Positions 15,368 to 22,607 of a DNA stretch of 64,000 nucleotides are shown here, piece after piece; position 1 is the first letter of the stretch; each line of letters opens with the position of its first letter. The stretch lies in assembly GCF_046098205.1 (NCBI RefSeq), contig NZ_JBJURJ010000007.1:186001-250000 (forward strand), written 5' to 3'. The notes below the pieces were generated by a model. It saw only the letters and a list, made by a program, of their open reading frames with translations, was not told where the DNA came from and made no database searches. The position numbers were made by a program, and so were the translations under genes. This stretch comes from Paenibacillus_AR mesotrionivorans. GTDB taxonomy: Bacteria > Bacillota > Bacilli > Paenibacillales > NBRC-103111.

Positions 15368-16877
15368 GTTGCCGCTCCTTTTTCCGTTTATGGCCTTGAC
15401 GCCTCGTGTTGTTCAACGAGGACTCCGCCGGCCGGGTATTCTGGTAGGGCCAGGGAAACCGGAAGATGGAATCCTTGATATCCCGGGAACGAAAGGGGCC
15501 GATCGGACTCATATAAGGTTCCCCGAAGGATTGGAGGCTTGCCAGATGGAGAATAATGACGAACACGCCGAATAACGTTCCGAACAGTCCGATAAAACCG
15601 GCCAGGCCAATCAAGGCAAACCGGATGATCCGGGCCGCAATCGACATTCCCATCTCCGGAATGACAAAGCTGGCAATGGCCGTGATGGATACAATAATGA
15701 CCATAGATGACGAGATAAATCCTGCTGCTACCGCCGCTTGGCCGATGACCAAGGTTCCCACGATGGAAATGGCCTGCCCTACATTCTTGGGAATACGGAC
15801 GCCTGCCTCACGCAGGATCTCGTAGGTCAGCTCCATCAGTACCGCCTCCACAAAAGCAGGAAAGGGAACATTCTCCCGTTGGGCGGCCAGGCTGATCACC
15901 AGATTCGTCGGGATCATCTCCTGATGGTAGGTGGTAATCGCTACATAGAAGGAAGGGGCCAGCAGAGTAATGAAAAAAGCCAGAAAACGTACAAAGCGCA
16001 GAAGCGTGGAAATATCTGCCCGCTGGTAATAATCCTCGGCGGATTGGAAGAAGACGGTGAAAAAGGTCGGCACCAAAAGGACGAACGGTGTTCCATCCAC
16101 CAGAATCGCTACCTTGCCCTCCAGAATTCCTGCTGCAACCGTATCCGGACGGTCCGTGTTGTATACGGTAGGGAACGGGGTAAAGGTTTTATCCTGAATA
16201 AATTCCTCAATGTATCCGCTCTCCAAAATGCTGTCCGTATCGATTGCCTCCAGCCTGCGTTTCACTTCTTTCACCAGACCCGGTTTCACAATAGAGTTGA
16301 GGTACATGATGGATACACTGGTCTGGGTCAATCTGCCGATTTGGAAGGTCTCCAGCCAAAGCTGGGGATCCTTGATTTTACGCCGAACCAGCGCGGTATT
16401 GGTGCGGATATTCTCGGTAAATCCCTCCATCGGCCCTCTGACTACGGCTTGCGTATTCGAATCGCCAACGTCACGGTCCTCCCAGCCCGGCAGCCCGACA
16501 CGAAGTGCGGCCACTGTTCCATCCACCATAATCATGACGTTACCGGACATAAGCTCGTGGACAAATTGTTTGGGAGTGCGGGTAATGGAAAGGTCGCCTG
16601 CAATCAGGATCTGCTTGTAGAGAAGCTCCAGCTTTTGATCCGCATCCAGTCCCTCCAGCCGTTCCGTCATATAACGGTCCTGAAGGGAATAAAGAATGGA
16701 TTGGTGCAGGACCTGTGTATGCACTAATCCATCTATATAGATGACGTTGATGAATGTGGAATCATCCGGCTGCAGCTCTTTTATAACCAAGTCGGTGCTG
16801 TTCCCGAGCAGTTGGGCCAGCAGGTTGGCGTTATCCGCCAGATGGGTTGAGAAGCTGTCGTTTACGCTCTTGTTCAT
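15348..16877 (-). CDS. GerA-type subunit of a spore germinant receptor
   Basis: 509 residues. The ATG at 16877 was chosen because GGGGGTG lies seven bases upstream and the probable promoter at 16915-16945 would place the transcript start just before it; an ATG further upstream at 16904 has no ribosome site. A long cytoplasmic N-terminal domain (about 1-275) is followed by membrane helices near 290-330 and 375-460, then a basic C-terminal tail. The stretches VRGPMEGFTENIRTN and PDTVAAGILEGKVAILVDG are hallmarks of GerAA/GerKA proteins. It is the core subunit of the germinant receptor complex. Forespore-specific expression is expected. Confidence 0.9.
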   Translation of the reverse strand: MNKSVNDSFSTHLADNANLLAQLLGNSTDLVIKELQPDDSTFINVIYIDGLVHTQVLHQSILYSLQDRYMTERLEGLDADQKLELLYKQILIAGDLSITRTPKQFVHELMSGNVMIMVDGTVAALRVGLPGWEDRDVGDSNTQAVVRGPMEGFTENIRTNTALVRRKIKDPQLWLETFQIGRLTQTSVSIMYLNSIVKPGLVKEVKRRLEAIDTDSILESGYIEEFIQDKTFTPFPTVYNTDRPDTVAAGILEGKVAILVDGTPFVLLVPTFFTVFFQSAEDYYQRADISTLLRFVRFLAFFITLLAPSFYVAITTYHQEMIPTNLVISLAAQRENVPFPAFVEAVLMELTYEILREAGVRIPKNVGQAISIVGTLVIGQAAVAAGFISSSMVIIVSITAIASFVIPEMGMSIAARIIRFALIGLAGFIGLFGTLFGVFVIILHLASLQSFGEPYMSPIGPFRSRDIKDSIFRFPWPYQNTRPAESSLNNTRRQGHKRKKERQHESEKP

Positions 16878-16914
16878 CGCGGGCACCCCCGTTATCCTTA
16901 CCATTACTGTTGGG

Positions 16915-16945
16915 TAGTATGGGAAAAACAGGCAGTTATTATTCT
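16915..16945 (-). promoter_or_regulatory. Probable forespore (sigma-G type) promoter of the gerA-gerC operon
   Basis: On the minus strand AGAATA is followed after 18 bases by CATACTA. The -10 matches the sigma-G/sigma-F consensus exactly and the -35 differs from TGAATA by one base. It lies 38 bases before the chosen gerA start. Confidence 0.6.
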
Positions 16946-17032
16946 TTTCACTATGGGTCCCTGCTTATAATTTTCCTATTCATGGAAAACATAAGGCTGC
17001 AGCTTATTAGCGGCAGAGAAGGGGCGGAAAGC

Positions 17033-18145
17033 ATGAGTCTGGAGAAGGATCAGATCTCCTCTAACCAGTTGAGTATGTTAGGGCTATTGTGTGTGGTTGG
17101 AGATATGGCGCTGGTATATCCGGCTGCGATGACGGCAGGGGCCCATCAAGATGCCTGGATAGCAGGATTGATCAGCATTCCGCTGGGCCTCGGTATCATT
17201 AAGTTGCTGCTGCTCGTATCCCAAATGAATCAGAACCAGACCATCATTGAGCAATCTAGTCAAATTTTGGGCAGATGGGCAGGAGGGGCCGTAGCCGTCA
17301 GTTATCTGTTCTTTTTTTTGATCTGCTGTGCTACGTATGTACGAGAGATGGAGGATTTTTTGACCACACAAATTTATGAGGGGACTCCGGGTGAAGTAAT
17401 TCGGCTGATGACCATTATCCTGTTGGTGTATGGGCTCCGGCTGGGGCTTGGAACCTTGGGCAGAGCGGCCCAGGTTTTCCTTCCATTCTTCATCTTTTTT
17501 CTGGTTTGCCTTTTCGTGCTGCTGCTTCCCGAGGTCAAGATCGGACGGATTCAACCGTTTATGAATACAACGCCTGCCAGCTTTCTTCATACACTTATGT
17601 TCGGTGTTTTCTACCCCTTCGGGGAAATGTGCGTGTTTTTGATGGTGCTCCCTTTTGTCAAAAAAGAAAAGAGCACCAACCGGAAGCTGTTTATCTCCTT
17701 GTTGATTGGTTCCTTGGGACTGAACGTGATTCTGTTTCTTTCCTTAACGGTATTGGGTGTCTACTTCTCGGAGCATGAATTCTATGCGGCCTATATTCTT
17801 GCCCAGACCATTAACATCGGCAATTTCCTGCAGCGGCTGGAAGCACTTATGGCTACAACCTGGATTATCAGCACCTATTTCAAAAGCGTACTGTTCTTTT
17901 ACGCCTTCATCCTGGGCTCTGCACAGGTGCTCAAGCTGAAAACCTACCATACCTTAATTTTTCCTGCCGCATTTCTGTTGTTTGGCATTTCCAGGCTGAT
18001 AGCCAAGGACATTATCCTTTATATTAAGGAAATTCCGGAATATTGGGTAGACTGGAACCTGACCCATGCGCTCCTTTTTCCGGTACTTCTGCTCCTGGTT
18101 AACAAAATCCGGCTGAATGTCAGCCGCCGGCAACCGGAAGGATGA
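17033..18145 (+). CDS. GerB-type membrane subunit of a spore germinant receptor
   Basis: 370 residues. The ATG at 17033 follows AAGGGGCGG and begins MSLEKDQISSNQLSMLG, the usual opening of GerAB/GerKB proteins; the frame is open further upstream but has no ribosome site there. About ten hydrophobic helices span residues 12 to 360, as in the amino acid-polyamine-organocation type transporters to which GerB subunits belong. It probably binds or conducts the germinant. It is transcribed divergently from the A and C subunits, unlike the common A-B-C order. Confidence 0.9.
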   Translation: MSLEKDQISSNQLSMLGLLCVVGDMALVYPAAMTAGAHQDAWIAGLISIPLGLGIIKLLLLVSQMNQNQTIIEQSSQILGRWAGGAVAVSYLFFFLICCATYVREMEDFLTTQIYEGTPGEVIRLMTIILLVYGLRLGLGTLGRAAQVFLPFFIFFLVCLFVLLLPEVKIGRIQPFMNTTPASFLHTLMFGVFYPFGEMCVFLMVLPFVKKEKSTNRKLFISLLIGSLGLNVILFLSLTVLGVYFSEHEFYAAYILAQTINIGNFLQRLEALMATTWIISTYFKSVLFFYAFILGSAQVLKLKTYHTLIFPAAFLLFGISRLIAKDIILYIKEIPEYWVDWNLTHALLFPVLLLLVNKIRLNVSRRQPEG

Positions 18146-18223
18146 ATTCGGGCTGGCTCCGCCGCGTAGGATAAGATAGACTACTGAGTAGATATCGTAT
18201 GGGACAAAAGGAGGCGGGCCGAT

Positions 18224-18403
18224 ATGGCGGCGAATGGGTGGCTGGCTCTTATCATCATGGTGGTGGCCAATGGGATTGTTGCCTGGACATTATTCACCGG
18301 GGTGGAGCCGGTCAGCAGGCAGGCCAAAAAATGGTTCTTCATCGTAGCCAACGGGGTCGGACTGGTTCTGGCAATCTCCCAATGGATTTGGATGGATTTT
18401 TAA
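18224..18403 (+). CDS. Small two-helix membrane protein downstream of gerB
   Basis: 59 residues with AAAGGAGG eight bases before the ATG. Two hydrophobic segments (about 5-26 and 37-56) are joined by a short loop containing EPVSRQAKK, giving a compact hairpin. It starts 78 bases after the gerB stop on the same strand, so it may be co-transcribed, mirroring the small membrane protein at the other end of the ger locus. No family was recognised. Confidence 0.6.
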   Translation: MAANGWLALIIMVVANGIVAWTLFTGVEPVSRQAKKWFFIVANGVGLVLAISQWIWMDF

Positions 18404-18501
18404 CAGGAGGATGTTGACGAGTTTATTGAAAAGGGGTATGCTCCGTATATTAAAAATGCCTGAAATCAAGGCTTTACATGAATGAAGGAGCAATCAACGC
18501 A

Positions 18502-19443
18502 ATGAAATTTTATTACGCCCCAATGGAGGGGCTGACGGGATATATTTACCGGAATGCCCACTATGCGTTTTTCCATAATGTCGATAAGTACTTTTCCCCT
18601 TTTATTGTCCCGCAGCAGAACGAAAGCTTCAAAACCCGGGATATCAACGATATTCTGCCGGAGCATAACCAGGGGCTGGTATTGATACCCCAATTGCTGA
18701 CCAACAATTCCAAGGACTTCGTTCAAACCTCCAAAAAATTAAAGCTCATGGGCTATAATGAGATCAATTTAAATTTGGGCTGTCCTTCGGGAACGGTGGT
18801 TTCCAAGCATAAGGGCTCTGGATTTCTGGCCAAACGCGAGGAGCTGGACCAGTTTTTGGAGGAGATTTTTGCCCATTCCGTAACGAAAATCTCCGTTAAA
18901 ACCAGACTGGGCAAGGACCAGCACGAGGAGTTCTACGCGTTAATGGAGATCTTCAATAAATATCCCATGGAAGAGCTGATCATACATCCCCGGATTCAAA
19001 AGGACTTCTATAAAAACACACCGAATCTTGACATTTTCCGGGATGCCTTGCAGGTAAGCAAAAACCCGGTTTGTTATAATGGAGATCTGTTTACCATCAA
19101 GGAATACAAGGCATTTACGGCCGATTTCCCGACAGTAGATACCCTGATGATCGGCAGAGGCCTATTGGCGAATCCCGGGCTGATCAGTGAAATCACGAAT
19201 AACGTGACAATCGGCAAGCAACAGCTGCGGGACTTTCATGATAAAGTGTATGAGGGTTACCAGGGTGTGCTGTTTGGAGATAAGAATGTGCTGTATAAGA
19301 TGAAAGAGCTGTGGATGTATATGATTCAAATGTTTGAGGACCCTGCCAAATATATGAAGAAAATCCGCAAGTCCGAACGGTTATCCGACTACGACGAAGT
19401 GGTATCCAGTGTATTCCGTGAGCTGGAGCTGGTCGTGAACTAA
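18502..19443 (+). CDS. tRNA-dihydrouridine synthase
   Basis: 313 residues. The ATG at 18502 was preferred to the upstream ATG at 18478 because GAAGGAG sits 11 bases before it and the protein then opens with MKFYYAPMEGLTG, the FMN-binding start of the Dus family. The catalytic Cys lies in NLGCPSG, followed by KHKGSGFL. ISVKTRLG and LMIGRGLLANPGL complete the TIM-barrel pattern. The enzyme reduces uridine to dihydrouridine in the D-loop or nearby tRNA sites with NADPH and FMN. The position specificity is not deducible. A terminator follows. Confidence 0.9.
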   Translation: MKFYYAPMEGLTGYIYRNAHYAFFHNVDKYFSPFIVPQQNESFKTRDINDILPEHNQGLVLIPQLLTNNSKDFVQTSKKLKLMGYNEINLNLGCPSGTVVSKHKGSGFLAKREELDQFLEEIFAHSVTKISVKTRLGKDQHEEFYALMEIFNKYPMEELIIHPRIQKDFYKNTPNLDIFRDALQVSKNPVCYNGDLFTIKEYKAFTADFPTVDTLMIGRGLLANPGLISEITNNVTIGKQQLRDFHDKVYEGYQGVLFGDKNVLYKMKELWMYMIQMFEDPAKYMKKIRKSERLSDYDEVVSSVFRELELVVN

Positions 19444-19463
19444 ATCATGAAGAACACCGAAAA

Positions 19464-19500
19464 ACCGCTGACGGAAAGAATTCCGTTGGCGTTTTTTTCT
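19464..19500 (+). terminator. Intrinsic terminator of the dus gene
   Basis: GCTGACGGAA pairs with TTCCGTTGGC (two wobble pairs) and is followed by seven T. Confidence 0.7.
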
Positions 19501-19555
19501 TATGGGATATAGTATTATGGAATTATACTTCTATATTTAGGAAGAGGCATGAATC

Positions 19556-20428
19556 ATGGAAGCGTCTGAACTGAAAGAAAAGCTATCCAATCTCTCCATC
19601 TGGAAAAAGAACGGGCAGCGTGCCCCGCATAAGCCATTGCTGATCCTGTTAGGGCTGGCTCAGCTTCAGCAAAACCGGAGAATTTTGCCGTATGCGCTTG
19701 TCCGGGAGAAACTCAAGAAGCTGCTGATGGAGTTTGGGCCTCCCAGGCAGTCCTATCATCCGGAGGAGCCGTTTGTCCGGCTAACCAAAGACGGGATTTG
19801 GAAATTAAGCAACCCGGTGGATAAAAAGCATTTTTCGGACAAACAGCTATTGGCCCAGCAGATCGAGGGCGGGTTCAGTGAAGAGGTATTGGATCTTCTT
19901 CAATACAATGAAGCTGTTTTGCAGGAGCTGGCAGAGCTGTTATTAAACGAACACTTCCCGGAAACCATTCACCAAGATATTCTGGATGAAATCGGGCTGG
20001 ATTTTTCTTCACGAAAACTGCGGAGGCGTGATCCGGGGTTCCGGAACCGAATTCTCAAAGCCTACGAATACAGCTGTGCGGTCTGCGGCTTCAATGTCAG
20101 GCTGGGGCATACTCTTGTGGGCGTTGACGCGGCTCATATCCAATGGCATCAAGCCGGTGGACCGGACATTGAGGAGAATGGAATTGCGCTTTGTTCCCTG
20201 CATCACAAAATGTTTGACCGGGGTGTATTTATGATTACGCCGGAGAGTGAGCTGCTGGTGGCAGAGCAGGCCCATGGGACATATGGCTTCCAGGAGTGGT
20301 TAATGCGTTATCACGGCAAGCCTATACGCTCCCCGATTCACCCGGATTATGAGCCGAAAGAGAAATTTATTCAATGGCATGTGAAGGAAGTGTTTCGGGA
20401 ACCGGCCAGATACCACAGGGTTCTATAA
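19556..20428 (+). CDS. HNH restriction endonuclease with a sulfur-DNA-binding domain
   Basis: 290 residues. The N-terminal part has RAPHKPLLILLGLA (about 22-35), the signature region of the SBD domain that recognises phosphorothioate-modified DNA in ScoMcrA-type enzymes. The C-terminal part is an HNH nuclease: CxxC at 174-177, DAAHI with His194, the ENGIALCSLHHKMFD segment with Asn208, Cys213 and His217. The Cys residues probably hold a structural zinc. Such proteins are type IV-like restriction enzymes that cut phosphorothioated foreign DNA. No dnd/ssp modification genes are visible here, which fits a host lacking that modification. The domain call comes from recalled family motifs and was not tested by alignment. 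Confidence 0.75.
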   Translation: MEASELKEKLSNLSIWKKNGQRAPHKPLLILLGLAQLQQNRRILPYALVREKLKKLLMEFGPPRQSYHPEEPFVRLTKDGIWKLSNPVDKKHFSDKQLLAQQIEGGFSEEVLDLLQYNEAVLQELAELLLNEHFPETIHQDILDEIGLDFSSRKLRRRDPGFRNRILKAYEYSCAVCGFNVRLGHTLVGVDAAHIQWHQAGGPDIEENGIALCSLHHKMFDRGVFMITPESELLVAEQAHGTYGFQEWLMRYHGKPIRSPIHPDYEPKEKFIQWHVKEVFREPARYHRVL

Positions 20429-20452
20429 GCCACTCATAAAGGAGGAATATCC

Positions 20453-20605
20453 ATGCTGTTTATGCTCATCGTCAATGGTTCGGCGAATTTTGAAGCGGTT
20501 CAGTGGGCCATGCGGATGCCGGACCCGCAGGGTTTTGGAGAGGGCCAAATTGAGTTGCGGCAAGTATTCGAAGCATCAGATAAAAGCGAGGGTTCGGAGC
20601 ATTGA
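20453..20605 (+). pseudogene. YciI/DGPF-family gene with a large internal deletion
   Basis: 50 codons with a perfect AAAGGAGG site. The first 15 residues (MLFMLIVNGSANFEA) match the start of YCII-related DGPF-domain proteins, and the rest (WAMRMPDPQG then GEGQIELRQVFEASD) match their C-terminus. The roughly 80 central residues usual in the family, including the DGPF region, are missing without loss of frame. The product is probably non-functional. These proteins commonly sit beside ECF sigma factors, but none is adjacent here. Confidence 0.65.
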
Positions 20606-20631
20606 GCGGATTACGCCGGGGTGTAGCTGCT

Positions 20632-21390
20632 ATGAAACCGTTTCTTCTGTCTTGTACGATGTGCCTTATGCTTCTGACTGCTTGCACCGACGGCGGAACC
20701 GGAGATAATGCCCCGACTGCCCCAAGTGGTGCCAGTTTTCCGCCTCTCGCCACCACTGCGCCCCCATCTGCATCCCCTATTCAACCTGACGCTTCTCTTC
20801 CTTCTGCCTCTACCCCTCGGCCAGCCCAGGATGTGGCTTCACTCATCCCCGCGGGATGGAACTTGTTGAACGATCCTCAGAATGTGATGGCAGAAGGCGA
20901 TTTGAATAAGGATGGCATTCCGGATGTGGCAATGGTTATAGAGCGGGCGGAAGGCGGGCTGGAGGCCCCCCGCTCCTTATTGATAGCATTCGGCACCAAG
21001 GAGAACACATACTCTCTGTCCATTTTGGCCGAGCATGTGATTTTATCCGCTTGGGAGGGAGGCGTTTTTGGCGATCCCTTTAGTGGACTCTCTATTGACC
21101 GGGGCTCAGTGGTGATCAGTGATTACGGAGGCAGCAGCACGAAGTGGTACCATACGTACCGGTTCAGATTCCAGGATAATGTTTGGTACCTCATCGGGGC
21201 GACCATGGGAACCATTTTCCCCATTAGTGAAGAATTAGGGATGGGCGTTGATGAGGATGATTATAATCTGCTGACAGGCGACTATATTAGTAAACGAACC
21301 AATAAAGCGGGAGCGGAAGAAGTTACGAAAGGAAACAGAGGCAAGAAGCCGCTTGTGAAGCTGGGTGAGTTTGATATAACTAACATATAA
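20632..21390 (+). CDS. Secreted lipoprotein with a DxNxDG calcium-type motif
   Basis: 252 residues from the ATG at 20632; a TTG frame start at 20602 exists but would push the signal sequence inward. MKPFLLSCTMCLMLLTAC is a lipoprotein signal with lipobox LTAC. A Pro/Ser/Thr-rich spacer (about 20-70) is followed by a folded domain. This holds EGDLNKDGIPDVAMV, a loop of the calcium-binding type seen in VCBS/FG-GAP-like repeats, and an aromatic TKWYHTYRFRFQDNVWYLIG strand pair. It is likely anchored on the outer membrane face. No specific function was recognised. Confidence 0.6.
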   Translation: MKPFLLSCTMCLMLLTACTDGGTGDNAPTAPSGASFPPLATTAPPSASPIQPDASLPSASTPRPAQDVASLIPAGWNLLNDPQNVMAEGDLNKDGIPDVAMVIERAEGGLEAPRSLLIAFGTKENTYSLSILAEHVILSAWEGGVFGDPFSGLSIDRGSVVISDYGGSSTKWYHTYRFRFQDNVWYLIGATMGTIFPISEELGMGVDEDDYNLLTGDYISKRTNKAGAEEVTKGNRGKKPLVKLGEFDITNI

Positions 21391-21423
21391 GCAGGTGGGT
21401 TGGCGGATAGGAGGGAGGATGAC

Positions 21424-22249
21424 ATGCACAAGAAAGCTTCGAAAAAATCGGGATCTGAGCAGCCGCCCCAACATGCATTTTTGCTGTTGCCGGTTCAGGA
21501 GCTATATGCCGTTCTACGCGCCACGGATGATGTTATTGGCGAGGGAGGAGTACGCAGGTAGCCAAGATATTGAAGGCTCTAAGGAAAAGCAGCTGCTTGA
21601 GAAGGGGCTGGACCAGAATCCCGCCTACGGCTTTTTCCATGACCTGAAGCAGGAGCAGATTATGGAGAAAATCGATAGTCTGATCGATAGGCGCTATATC
21701 CGGACAGCGTGGGAAGGGAAGCTGCCCATTCTTGAATTTACACCACTGGGCTGGGCGGTGGAGCGGGAACGGCGGGCCAAGGAATTCCTGCAGGAGTGGG
21801 ACCATTGGATAGAAACTGGAATTACCCCTATGAGTATGGAATATTTGAAGGGGCGCAACCGCGGGATGCTGTTCCTGTTTCTCTATATGATTCTGTGCTC
21901 GGGTGATAAACGTTATATTCCCTTCCTGAAACAGTGGGCGAGCATTGAGTTCAAGAAGGTACAAGCAGAGATCCGGCAGGTCATCAATGACCTGGAACAG
22001 CGGGAGCATATGGAGGTGGCCGAATGGCAAACCCTTTTGGTGCAGCGAACAAGATCTCTGATTGTTCGTTCCGAACAGCCGATTTTCCTCGATTGCCAGG
22101 AATGCGGACACCCGTTTATCTTCGATGAATATGACTTGAGCTGTTACCAGTCGGACGGGATTCAATTTACAGAAATTTGCCCCCGCTGCCAGTTTGATAA
22201 GGAAGAAAGAGAAATGAAGAGGAGTGAAAAACGTGGGAGGAAGAAATGA
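21424..22249 (+). pseudogene. Frameshifted RQC-minor-type DNA-binding protein
   Basis: The natural start appears to be the ATG at 21424. Its frame gives LLPVQELYAVLRATDD then VIGEGG and stops at 21559. The expected continuation QVAKILK lies in a second frame (21555-21575), and GSKEKQLLEKGLDQNPAYGFF onward in a third, open to 22249. Two small indels between 21549 and 21576 would restore one protein of about 275 residues. The order (helical N-terminus, YGFFHDL then EKIDSLID winged-helix segment, C-terminal CxxC...CxxC zinc motif in CQECGHPF and CPRC) fits my recollection of RQC-minor-1-like proteins. The role of the family is poorly known. The indel reading is inference from frame continuity. 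Confidence 0.6.
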
Positions 22250-22319
22250 TCCCTGCCCTTGCGGAAGCGGAAAGAAGTATAAGCAATGCTGTTGGCAGAA
22301 GCAGGCGGACATCAGCTGA
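22233..22319 (+). CDS. SEC-C motif micro-protein
   Basis: 28 codons from GTG with GAGGAG upstream, overlapping the end of the RQC-minor-like gene by 17 bases. NDPCPCGSGKKYKQCC is a complete SEC-C zinc-binding motif as found at the C-terminus of SecA and in many RNA- or restriction-associated proteins. A stand-alone SEC-C of this length is unusual. It may be a tail domain detached from the broken upstream gene, or a real small zinc protein. The overlap suggests coupling. Confidence 0.5.
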   Translation: MGGRNDPCPCGSGKKYKQCCWQKQADIS

Positions 22320-22331
22320 AGGTGGAGCACC

Positions 22332-22433
22332 ATGAAGGTTTCCCGCTACCAGGTGGCTGACTTCTATGAGCAAGGTCTGATGATTGAGGATATTTGGTCT
22401 CACCAACGTTACCGGATGCCCTATTGTGATTAA
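22332..22433 (+). CDS. Short hypothetical ORF after the SEC-C protein
   Basis: 33 codons with GGTGGAG before the ATG, 12 bases after the SEC-C stop. It begins MKVSRYQVADFYEQG and contains LMIEDIW. No family was recognised. The ribosome site and tight spacing are the only support. Confidence 0.3.
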   Translation: MKVSRYQVADFYEQGLMIEDIWSHQRYRMPYCD

Positions 22434-22468
22434 TTTGTGCCACGGCATCAATAACAGGGACAAGTAGG

Positions 22469-22519
22469 CAAAAACGCCTTCGGCACCACGAAAAGTGGGG
22501 GCCGAAGACGTTTTTCTTT
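22469..22519 (+). terminator. Intrinsic terminator before the AraC-type regulator
   Basis: AAAACG-CCTTCGGC pairs with GCCGAAG-A-CGTTTTT with an inner CCAC/GTGG pairing, followed by T residues. Confidence 0.75.
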
Positions 22520-22607
22520 TGCCAACATACAGGTATTAAATGGAATGGTAGCGAATCATATGGGAGAGAAGGTGCTGCAGCAAATTAGTGGTAAGGAGAG
22601 TACAGAC

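Noticed and set aside
20602..20631. TTG start at 20602 for the lipoprotein
   Set aside because: It would place ten extra residues before a typical lipoprotein signal and overlaps the end of the YciI remnant; the ATG at 20632 is better.
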